A DNA stretch of 7,896 bases from Flavobacterium sp. (GTDB lineage: Bacteria; Bacteroidota; Bacteroidia; Flavobacteriales; Flavobacteriaceae): NCBI GenBank assembly GCA_004296145.1, contig SEBM01000164.1, positions 1-7,896 of the forward strand. The letters run 5' to 3'. Positions 1 through 5,825 of the stretch are shown in pieces. How positions within the stretch are numbered: the first letter of the stretch is position 1; each line of letters opens with the position of its first letter. The notes below the pieces were generated by a model. It was not told the DNA's origin and did no database searches. It saw nothing but the letters and a program-made list of their open reading frames with translations. The position numbers were made by a program, and so were the translations under genes.

Positions 1-273
1 AATTTTGATAATCAGGTTATTTTATATGATTTTAAAAACGATAAAGAAAAGAGGATTTTAAAACCTCTTTTTATTGAAACCTCAGAAATCGAAACAATTA
101 TTCCGACAAACTTTATTCCTTTAGAAACGTCTGTAGTAAATAGAGCTTGTACCATTATCAAATGTACAATAGTAACTTTTGGAAAGGAATCATATGGAAT
201 AAGATTTGCCCTCTTCGAAAATTTTAATGCTCTAGGGTATTTTGAATTTCCTCTATTATTATCTGTACAGTGA
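1..273 (+). CDS. 3' end of an unrecognised gene (partial, 5' end outside window)
   Basis: The first forward frame is open from the window edge for 90 codons and ends in TGA at 271-273. I do not recognise the protein. It is a mixed hydrophobic and charged segment with two Cys in the middle (RACTIIKC), no obvious membrane helix, and the C-terminal end FEFPLLLSVQ. Codon use looks like the other genes here: GAA is used and GAG is not, AAA and ATT are preferred, and G-first codons are frequent. A reverse-strand frame is also open over this stretch (386 to 12), but its translation looks like a shadow, with scattered Cys, Ser and His and no coherent pattern. Against the forward call, a terminator-like hairpin lies inside the frame at 47-72. 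The alternative is that an upstream gene ends at the very edge and this stretch is non-coding. Confidence 0.5.
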   Translation, partial: NFDNQVILYDFKNDKEKRILKPLFIETSEIETIIPTNFIPLETSVVNRACTIIKCTIVTFGKESYGIRFALFENFNALGYFEFPLLLSVQ

Positions 274-298
274 TTTTTAATCGACATTTTTAATGCTG

Positions 299-324
299 AA
301 AAACTTAAAAAGAGGTTTTTATTT
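299..324 (+). terminator. weak hairpin with T-tract after the partial gene
   Basis: Bases 299-306 (AAAAACTT) can pair with 313-320 (AGGTTTTT) around a 6-base loop, giving an 8-bp stem. It has only one G-C pair and one G-U pair. The T-run 316-320 and following ATTT resemble a weak intrinsic terminator, 26 bp after the TGA of the preceding frame. The low G-C content makes it uncertain. Confidence 0.3.
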
Positions 325-365
325 CTGGGTAAAGAGCAAGAAATTTTATAACATTTTTTACTCCT

Positions 366-395
366 TTCATGACAAAGAATTTCCACTTCATGACA
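366..395 (+). promoter_or_regulatory. paired 9-bp direct repeats, candidate LytTR-type activator site
   Basis: TTCATGACA occurs exactly at 366-374 and again at 387-395. The starts are 21 bp apart (12-bp spacer), which places both copies on the same face of the helix. Two roughly 9-bp direct repeats separated by about 12 bp is the known geometry of LytTR-domain response-regulator sites. The downstream copy ends 29 bp before the TAnnTTTG element, so an activator bound here would sit just upstream of the -33 region. The repeat is seen directly; the regulator class is inferred from geometry alone. Confidence 0.55.
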
Positions 396-424
396 TTTTC
401 TTCCTTAAGCCCTTATATGTAATA

Positions 425-432
425 TAGCTTTG
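425..432 (+). promoter_or_regulatory. Bacteroidota -7 promoter element TAGCTTTG
   Basis: TAGCTTTG matches the Bacteroidota sigma-ABfr -7 consensus TAnnTTTG exactly. No TTTG-like -33 element stands at the usual distance; bases 398-406 are TTCTTCCTT-like. This is typical of an activator-dependent promoter. Transcription would be expected to start near 438-440, leaving a leader of about 40 nt before the ATG at 481. Confidence 0.6.
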
Positions 433-480
433 ATTGTGAAAGGCAAACTAATTCAAAACCAAAAAAAAACCAAAACAATC

Positions 481-873
481 ATGGAAAATTTAGCAGAAGG
501 TACAATCGGAGATGTTGGAACACCAGATGCTCCAATAGCAGTTTTTAATTTGGTAATACTACCGTCAAAAAACTTTGTGTCGGGCACAGTGGTTATTAAA
601 CAATCTGCTAAAGATTCTGATGATATAAGTATGAAGGTCGAAGGAAAAATACATGCTACCGGATTTGGTCAGTTTACCAAAGTAGTCAGTCTGTACGGAC
701 AATATATGGAGTTTTTTCCAACAGAGACAATAGGGACTTTCCTGGCAGATTTTGATGCTCATTTTCTTGTAGATGATTCATGGAACGGAACCGGAGGGTT
801 TACTTATTATAAAAATCAAATTGAAAACGTACCGGTTGAGGCGACAAAAGTATTAAATGAGGAGTTCGTATAA
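481..873 (+). CDS. small acidic soluble protein, possibly DUF1842-like, first gene of the tyrosinase cluster
   Basis: A 130-residue protein of unknown function. It has no signal peptide, no membrane helix and no Cys. It alternates hydrophobic and polar residues, with several Gly-rich turns (GDVGTPDAP at 10-18, a GTGGF segment near the end), suggesting a compact beta-rich domain. The pattern of short hydrophobic strands, 'VSGTVVIKQ' and a late 'W..TGGFTYY' recalls DUF1842 proteins; this is from memory and tentative. I chose ATG 481 over an in-frame TTG at 430 because the TTG overlaps the -7 element (425-432) and so would not lie in the transcript. ATG 481 also follows an A-rich leader (AAACCAAAACAATC) typical of Flavobacteria. 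Two hairpins follow the gene, and the membrane-protein gene begins 182 bp downstream. Its role is unknown; its position suggests co-regulation with the tyrosinase. Confidence 0.8.
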   Translation: MENLAEGTIGDVGTPDAPIAVFNLVILPSKNFVSGTVVIKQSAKDSDDISMKVEGKIHATGFGQFTKVVSLYGQYMEFFPTETIGTFLADFDAHFLVDDSWNGTGGFTYYKNQIENVPVEATKVLNEEFV

Positions 874-880
874 AATTGAA

Positions 881-903
881 AATCCTTAAATATTATAAGG
901 ATT
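881..903 (+). terminator. hairpin just after the first cluster gene
   Basis: AATCCTTA (881-888) pairs perfectly with TAAGGATT (896-903) around a 7-base loop, starting 8 bp after the stop codon. The following ATTTATG is a poor U-tract, so this may act as a 3'-end stabiliser or a partial terminator more than a strong stop. Confidence 0.4.
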
Positions 904-945
904 ATTTATGTGCATAATGTTCCTGGCCCATATCTAATTTTTGCT

Positions 946-973
946 AGAGATCGTCGGTAAGGGCGGTCTTTTA
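946..973 (+). terminator. intrinsic terminator or attenuator between first gene and the membrane-protein gene
   Basis: AGATCGTC (948-955) pairs with GGCGGTCT (962-969) around a 6-base loop (GGTAAG): 8 pairs including two G-U. Two more outer pairs (946-971 A-T and 947-970 G-T) are possible. A TTTT run (969-972) follows directly. The G/C-rich stem stands out in this A/T-rich DNA. It lies 73 bp after the first gene and 83 bp before the next, so it probably ends or attenuates transcripts from the upstream promoter. Confidence 0.6.
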
Positions 974-1055
974 GTATTTATTAAAAGTAAAATTTCTGAT
1001 AAATATTAAATCTATTTACTTAATCAAAACTATTAAAACCTAAACCTATAATGAT

Positions 1056-1523
1056 ATGATACCTGAAACCAAAAGTTGCTGCTGTTCTGTCAAAGAACAA
1101 AAACAGATTGAAGAAAAACCAATCTCCAAAACAAGAAAAACGCTAAAAGCTATTCCGTCAATGTTGCTAAGTGTTTTTATTGCCTTTTTTCCTAAATGTC
1201 CGGTTTGCTGGGCAGTTTATATGAGTATGTTCGGTAGTCTTGGTCTGGTGCGCTTGCCTTATATGGGATGGTTGCTGCCTGTGCTGCTGTTTTTTCTGGC
1301 GATTCATTTATATATGATTTACAAAAAATCATCAGCGACTAGTTATTTACCATTTTTATTGAGTTTAACCGGAGCTGCCATAATTCTTATTGCAAGATTT
1401 TCTTTTAATAATGAAAAATGGATACTGATAAGCGGTATGATCTGTATTATTTCAGGATCATTGTTGAGCCAGTTTCCTGCCATCCGACTTCAATTTTTTA
1501 CACCAAAACACCATAACATTTAA
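1056..1523 (+). CDS. four-helix membrane protein with CCC and CPVC motifs, candidate copper partner of tyrosinase
   Basis: A 155-residue protein. The cytosol-like N-terminus holds three adjacent Cys (8-10) and a Lys-rich stretch (13-31). Four predicted membrane segments follow, at about 33-64, 70-89, 97-115 and 122-140. The first contains F45-P-K-C48-P-V-C51-W, a Cys-x-x-Cys inside or at the edge of the helix. The layout recalls MerC/MerT-type small metal transporters, but I cannot assign it to a named family. Only 11 bp separate its TAA from the tyrosinase ATG, so the two genes are almost certainly co-transcribed. The context suggests copper supply to the tyrosinase, or thiol/redox support; both are inference. 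Translation starts at ATG 1056. An ATG at 1051 is in another frame and stops after two codons. I see no clear TAnnTTTG promoter in 973-1055, so expression may come by readthrough from 425. Confidence 0.8.
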   Translation: MIPETKSCCCSVKEQKQIEEKPISKTRKTLKAIPSMLLSVFIAFFPKCPVCWAVYMSMFGSLGLVRLPYMGWLLPVLLFFLAIHLYMIYKKSSATSYLPFLLSLTGAAIILIARFSFNNEKWILISGMICIISGSLLSQFPAIRLQFFTPKHHNI

Positions 1524-1534
1524 AAAATAAAACT

Positions 1535-3151
1535 ATGTCTGCTACATTAAAAATTAGAAAATCAATCTCAGAAATACAAAGAGAATACGAAAACGGTAAT
1601 AAAACCGAATTAGAAAATTTAATGCGCGCCTGGAAAGGAATTAAAGAACTTCCTGCAGAAGATCAGCATTCATTTTTTAAATTGGGTGGTTTTCACGGAG
1701 AACCTTTTAGAGGAGCAGGCTGGGGTAGCTCTGCTTATTGGGGAGGATATTGTAATCATGGAAATGTATTGTTTCCGACCTGGCACCGTATTTATATTTT
1801 AAAAGTTGAAGAAGCTTTACAAAGTATAAAAGGCTGCGAAAGTGTAATGTTGCCTTATTGGGACGAAACAGATGAAGAATCATTACAAAAAGGAATTCCG
1901 TCTTGTTTAACAGATGAGTTTTTTGAATTGGATGGAGAGCAAATTGCAAATCCGCTGCGTTCTTTTGTTTTTCCAAAAAATATAGTAGACAATGTACAGG
2001 GAGACAATAATCTGTATAATAAACCAAAAGGATATGAAACCGTTCGTTACCCTTTATCTGGTTTGGTGGGTTCAGACGAAGACAGAGAAAAAACGGCTAG
2101 ACACAACGCAAAGTTTCCGGATTATAATAAAAATGTGGAAATCCTTAACGGAAATATTTTAAACTGGCTTACTTCTTACATCATTGTTAAAGGGAAAAGA
2201 ATTGAAACCAATGTAAACCAGAAGTTTAAAGATTGTTTAGAAGCGCCCAATTACACTGTTTTTTCAAACACAACTTCTGCTGCTGAATGGAATATAAACC
2301 TTGAAGAAGGCAGTCTTCCGGTTGTCTCTTTGGAATCGCCACACAATAGTATTCATCTTGCTGTAGGTGGTTGCGATTTACCAACTTATGATCGTTCACC
2401 AATTCCCGGAGCAAACGGAGATATGGGAGAAAATGATACGGCAGGTTTAGATCCTATCTTTTATTTTCATCATTGTAATATAGACCGCGTTTTTTGGCTT
2501 TGGCAGAAAAAACATGGTTTTACAGATGAGTTGGAAATTTTTCCGGAATATCCGGGAACAAACACGGTTGATAACCAAGGTCCAACTCCGGGAATGGCGC
2601 CTAACTCTTGGCTTGATTTAGAAACTCCGCTTAATCCATTTAAGATAACCGAAAACGGAAAAGAAAGAACATATAATTCTTTGGATTGTATCAACATCGA
2701 AAAACAACTCGGAATCACATACAGCAAAGGTTCGCTGGATTTTTCTGAAGCAAAACTTTTAAAAACAGAAAATGAAGATGCAAAAGTCATAAAAGTTTCC
2801 AGAATTAATAAAGCGCCAATCAGAGGTTCGTTTATGATTTCTGCTTTTGCAACCATCGACGGAAAAAAACAACATTTGGGTACTGAGGCAGTTTTAAGCC
2901 GTTGGAATTCTCAATACTGTGCTAATTGCCAGACACATCTTGAAGTAAAGGCATTTTTTAAACTTCCTGTTTTACATGAAACTTCCAAAGATACTTTGAA
3001 GGCAGCTGTAAATAGTGTTGAAATAGAAATACACGGTCGTGACGGAGTTTTAGGTGGTAACAACGATGAGAACGACGAAATTAATCTTAAAAAAGCTTCT
3101 TTATTAAAAGCAGGAAAACCACCAGTAACTTTCCATGTAGAGATTGTATAG
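1535..3151 (+). CDS. fungal-type tyrosinase (polyphenol oxidase) with C-terminal CxxC shielding domain
   Basis: Type-3 copper enzyme expected to hydroxylate monophenols and oxidise o-diphenols to quinones. CuA ligands are H54, H75 and H84 (WGGYCNHGNVLFPTWHR region). C73-x-H75 matches the Cys-His thioether of fungal tyrosinases, absent in the Streptomyces and Bacillus enzymes. CuB ligands are H270, H274 and one His of H312-H313, in DPIFYFHHCNIDR. E267 and N271 match the Glu/Asn pair that holds the catalytic water in Agaricus PPO3 (Glu three before, Asn one after, the first CuB His). Residues about 420-538 resemble the fungal C-terminal beta domain that covers the active site; C462-A-N-C465 matches the CxxC needed for copper loading in Aspergillus MelB. 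At 538 residues it looks like a full pro-enzyme. No signal peptide or Tat motif is present, so it is probably cytosolic or exported by a partner. It lies 11 bp after the membrane-protein gene and 44 bp before the lipoprotein gene. Confidence 0.95.
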   Translation: MSATLKIRKSISEIQREYENGNKTELENLMRAWKGIKELPAEDQHSFFKLGGFHGEPFRGAGWGSSAYWGGYCNHGNVLFPTWHRIYILKVEEALQSIKGCESVMLPYWDETDEESLQKGIPSCLTDEFFELDGEQIANPLRSFVFPKNIVDNVQGDNNLYNKPKGYETVRYPLSGLVGSDEDREKTARHNAKFPDYNKNVEILNGNILNWLTSYIIVKGKRIETNVNQKFKDCLEAPNYTVFSNTTSAAEWNINLEEGSLPVVSLESPHNSIHLAVGGCDLPTYDRSPIPGANGDMGENDTAGLDPIFYFHHCNIDRVFWLWQKKHGFTDELEIFPEYPGTNTVDNQGPTPGMAPNSWLDLETPLNPFKITENGKERTYNSLDCINIEKQLGITYSKGSLDFSEAKLLKTENEDAKVIKVSRINKAPIRGSFMISAFATIDGKKQHLGTEAVLSRWNSQYCANCQTHLEVKAFFKLPVLHETSKDTLKAAVNSVEIEIHGRDGVLGGNNDENDEINLKKASLLKAGKPPVTFHVEIV

Positions 3152-3195
3152 TATTAAATTAAATCAAAAAAAACAAACCCAAAAACAACCAGATC

Positions 3196-5004
3196 ATGAA
3201 AAAAACGAATATTAAAACCTTAGCGATGCTTATGGCTGCTTTGATAATTATCTTTTTAGGATGTAAAAAGAAAGATTTAATAGCCGGCTCTGATTCAGAT
3301 TACGAATATCTTCCGCAAGATGTGAAACAATCTTGTACCGTTTCAGAAACAGAATTTAATTCCTGGTTCAAATCAGGAAAAGCAACCGAAAACGGATTAG
3401 TGGAACCAGCAAACAGTGTTACATTTCCACACAACAACAATTGCGATTTCTACAAATGGTCTGAACAAATGTTTTTATGGATTACTTCGCCTTCTTCTGG
3501 TGAATATGGAAATAAAGGAACTATAATGGAATCTCCCGTTTTTTATAATGTTTCACCACAGGATCCAGTTACAAAAAAACGAACATTACAGGCTCACAAA
3601 CCTAACATTCTACTTCGCGCTACCGGAAGTATTACTCAGGATGGACCAAACCGACTTCCTGTTATAATAGACAAGTCCGGAAAAATGTTTGAGGTTGAAG
3701 CTCAGAAAAGTGACGAGAAAGTTAAAAATGAAGCTAATAAATTAATTCAGGTTGGTAGCGTAAAAGCAAATGCAAATGGTTTGCATACCTTTTTTGATAC
3801 AAAAGGAACGATTATCAAAAGTCCAAAACCTGTAATTGAAAGTAAAGTCAACCCGTCAGAAATTGTACAGGAATTCAAAGTAGGCAAAAAATCAATTTTT
3901 ATTGATTCAAACGGAAAAGAAGTTCAGTCAGAGCAAGGTCAGGCTGGATCAGACGGTGTTTTGATGGGCGAGAATAAATCATTGGTATACTATATTACGA
4001 TGGTTAATGATGTATATGCTTATTTTTTAACCGGAGTAAATGAAGGTAAATTAAACGGAAACCAATTTCCAACTACTGCAAGTGCAAGAGACAGTATTCT
4101 TGCATATGCAAAAACAAAAGGCTGGGCTGCACCGCCTGATCCTAATGCATTGGCAATGGAATTAAAAACATCCTGGGTTGAAGTCAAAAATTTACCTAAC
4201 CCGGAAAGTTATGTGAAGATTAAAGCAATAATTCCAACTTACGATAAGTCAAATCCAAATAGTTGGGTAGTAAATGGAGAAAGAACTGCCGAACTGGCTT
4301 TGGTCGGAATGCACGTTGTAGGAAGTGTTGCCGGACATCCTGAAATGATTTGGGCTACTTTTGAACATGAAAAAAATTCACCAAATGACGCTTATACGTA
4401 TGTTGACAAAAATAATAATGTCAAAAAGGTTCCGGCAGATACCGGAAAAGGCTGGCTTTTTAATGCAAATGCAAATGATACAACCGGTGCACAGAATATC
4501 CAGAATATGAAGGTAAGCGGTGACTCGATTTTGATCAAGGATACTTCACAGGTAAGTCCGACTGCGCGAAGAATTATGGCGTGGGGTGTTGCATCGAATA
4601 CAGTTCCGAATCAGGAAGATAAAACTCCTGCAGATTCTAACAGCGAAATTATATCTATAAACAATGCAGTTCGCAATATGTTAGTGGGTAATGATGTGAG
4701 AAAAAATTATTTACTAATAGGGGCAACCTGGACATTTGGCGGCGCCGGACCAAACGGGAATGTATATCCATACGGTGCAGTTAATGATTCTGTTCCGCAT
4801 GGTGACGCAATTGGAACGGGACAATTATCAAACAGTACTATGGAAACCTATGTGCAGCCTTCATCAACTGCTTCTACAGATAGCACTGCTGTTTCCTGTT
4901 TTTCTTGTCATAATAACAATAATGATGTGAAACCAGGCGATTTAAGTCACGTTTTTGATGATCTTATATCATTGCCACCAAATACTCAAACAATTTTAAA
5001 ATAA
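3196..5004 (+). CDS. lipoprotein with single C-terminal haem c site (CFSCH), tyrosinase-linked
   Basis: A 602-residue envelope protein. Residues 1-23 form a lipoprotein signal (Lys-rich start, hydrophobic 9-22, FLGC lipobox with C23 acylated), followed by KKKD. Near the C-terminus, C568-F-S-C571-H572 is a classic CxxCH covalent haem c site; the preceding NSTMETYVQ and following LSHVFDDL look like parts of the same small haem domain. The central region includes 'CDFYKWSEQMFLWITSP' (83-99) and 'MHVVGSVAGHPEMIWATFEH' (372-391). I recall these patterns from a widespread, poorly named family of monohaem cytochrome c-like proteins. C47 and C83 could form a disulphide. Three short D-x-x-G strands recur at 157-171, 199-211 and 235-246. 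Start: ATG 3196 after an A-rich leader. It is the last gene of the cluster, before a strong terminator. A redox role alongside the tyrosinase is inferred from context only. Confidence 0.85.
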   Translation: MKKTNIKTLAMLMAALIIIFLGCKKKDLIAGSDSDYEYLPQDVKQSCTVSETEFNSWFKSGKATENGLVEPANSVTFPHNNNCDFYKWSEQMFLWITSPSSGEYGNKGTIMESPVFYNVSPQDPVTKKRTLQAHKPNILLRATGSITQDGPNRLPVIIDKSGKMFEVEAQKSDEKVKNEANKLIQVGSVKANANGLHTFFDTKGTIIKSPKPVIESKVNPSEIVQEFKVGKKSIFIDSNGKEVQSEQGQAGSDGVLMGENKSLVYYITMVNDVYAYFLTGVNEGKLNGNQFPTTASARDSILAYAKTKGWAAPPDPNALAMELKTSWVEVKNLPNPESYVKIKAIIPTYDKSNPNSWVVNGERTAELALVGMHVVGSVAGHPEMIWATFEHEKNSPNDAYTYVDKNNNVKKVPADTGKGWLFNANANDTTGAQNIQNMKVSGDSILIKDTSQVSPTARRIMAWGVASNTVPNQEDKTPADSNSEIISINNAVRNMLVGNDVRKNYLLIGATWTFGGAGPNGNVYPYGAVNDSVPHGDAIGTGQLSNSTMETYVQPSSTASTDSTAVSCFSCHNNNNDVKPGDLSHVFDDLISLPPNTQTILK

Positions 5005-5025
5005 TAATTAGAATATTGTTAATGC

Positions 5026-5062
5026 AAAAATCCAGAACTTCTTTTTAAGTTCTGGATTTTTT
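5026..5062. terminator. strong, probably bidirectional terminator between convergent genes
   Basis: AAAAATCCAGAACTT (5026-5040) pairs perfectly over 15 bp with 5047-5061 around a 6-base loop. The T-run 5057-5062 serves the plus strand (cluster end, 22 bp after the lipoprotein stop). The A-run 5026-5030 becomes a T-run on the minus strand, serving the sanA-like gene whose stop lies at 5077. Confidence 0.9.
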
Positions 5063-5076
5063 ATTTGTGTCAGGTG

Positions 5077-5736
5077 TTATCTCTTATCTTCTTTAGAATA
5101 ATTTGACGGTCCGTTTATATCAATTTGATTCCCTAAAAAACGAGGTTCACGATTTCTCAAAACATCAAAAAAAGATTTGAATATAGATAGGTATTCTCTA
5201 CAGCTAACGTAGTTATAACCCAGATATTCGCCATTGTTTGCAGAATAGCCAACTGATTTAACTCCTAATTTATTTCCGATGTAAATCGCACGATTCAAAT
5301 GGTATTTCTGCGAAATTAAAGTTGCTCTTTTTATTTTGAAAATATGTTTGGCACGATACATTGTCGAATAAGTATCAAAGCCGGCATAATCGACAAAAAT
5401 TTTAGTGGTATCTACACCATTTCTATAACAGTAATTTTTCATTACAGTCAATTCATCATATTCATCACGGCCATTATCTCCCGAAAGAAGGATTTTATTG
5501 ATTCGTTTCATTTTATACAATAAAATTCCGGCGTCCAATCTGTCTTTTAGGTATTTACTTGGCTGATCTCCATTTATTCCGGCACCAAAAATAATTCCGA
5601 CATCATTTTTCGGAAACTTTTTTATCGAATAATAAATACGGTTTTTGGTAGATGATTTCACATAATAATTTACAGAAACAATTGCAATTAGTCCAATAAT
5701 GACAAGGTAAAGAAAGATTTTTAAATATTTTTTCAC
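5077..5736 (-). CDS. sanA: SanA-like membrane-anchored envelope protein (ElyC/SanA/YdcF, DUF218 family)
   Basis: A 219-residue protein, slightly shorter than E. coli SanA (239). One N-terminal membrane anchor (about 5-24) is followed by the DUF218 domain: VGIIFGAG (46-53), LLSGDNG (83-89), DYAGFDT (116-122), ISQKYHLNRA (141-150) and the SanA-typical REPRFLG (196-202). In enterobacteria SanA supports the envelope barrier, and its loss raises vancomycin sensitivity at high temperature; the biochemical activity is unsettled. Start: GTG at 5736, because an in-frame TAA lies one codon upstream (5740-5742) and no ATG is available nearby. Its stop lies 15 bp from the shared terminator. The 118 bp upstream contains the prlC terminator, so it probably has its own promoter, though I see no convincing TAnnTTTG there. 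Confidence 0.9.
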   Translation of the reverse strand: MKKYLKIFLYLVIIGLIAIVSVNYYVKSSTKNRIYYSIKKFPKNDVGIIFGAGINGDQPSKYLKDRLDAGILLYKMKRINKILLSGDNGRDEYDELTVMKNYCYRNGVDTTKIFVDYAGFDTYSTMYRAKHIFKIKRATLISQKYHLNRAIYIGNKLGVKSVGYSANNGEYLGYNYVSCREYLSIFKSFFDVLRNREPRFLGNQIDINGPSNYSKEDKR

Positions 5737-5792
5737 GGCTTATTTTATAAAATTAGGATTGTGAAGATAAGTAAATTTATGTTTTATTAAGC

Positions 5793-5823
5793 ATAAAAAA
5801 ACCGAAGCAGAAGTGCTTCGGTT
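5793..5823 (-). terminator. intrinsic terminator of the oligopeptidase gene
   Basis: AACCGAAGCA (5800-5809) pairs perfectly over 10 bp with TGCTTCGGTT (5814-5823) around a 4-base loop. Read on the minus strand, the stem is followed by a run of six T (complement of 5795-5800), the layout of a strong terminator for the gene ending at 5855. Confidence 0.9.
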
Positions 5824-5825
5824 AA

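Noticed and set aside
12..386. Reverse-strand open frame of 124 codons at the left edge
   Set aside because: Its translation has no coherent protein pattern, it runs through the direct-repeat/promoter region, and the forward frame shows codon use like the other genes.
908..937. Nine-codon frame starting ATGTGCATAATG between the first two cluster genes
   Set aside because: Too short to judge, no supporting start context, and no regulatory codon pattern (such as repeated His or Cys codons) of a leader peptide.
973..1055. Promoter for the membrane-protein/tyrosinase genes
   Set aside because: Several TA-rich stretches occur, but none matches TAnnTTTG with a -33 TTTG at proper spacing.
1051..1059. 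Two-codon mini-frame ATG ATA TGA whose stop overlaps the ATG of the membrane-protein gene
   Set aside because: It could act by start-stop coupling, but such overlaps occur easily by chance in A/T-rich DNA and nothing else supports it.
2470..2856. Antisense open frame of 128 codons inside the tyrosinase gene
   Set aside because: It lies opposite the conserved CuB region and linker of a clear tyrosinase; its translation looks like a shadow.
5737..5792. Minus-strand promoter for the sanA-like gene
   Set aside because: Only a partial match (TATCTTCA-like on the minus strand) was found, with no -33 partner, too weak to report.
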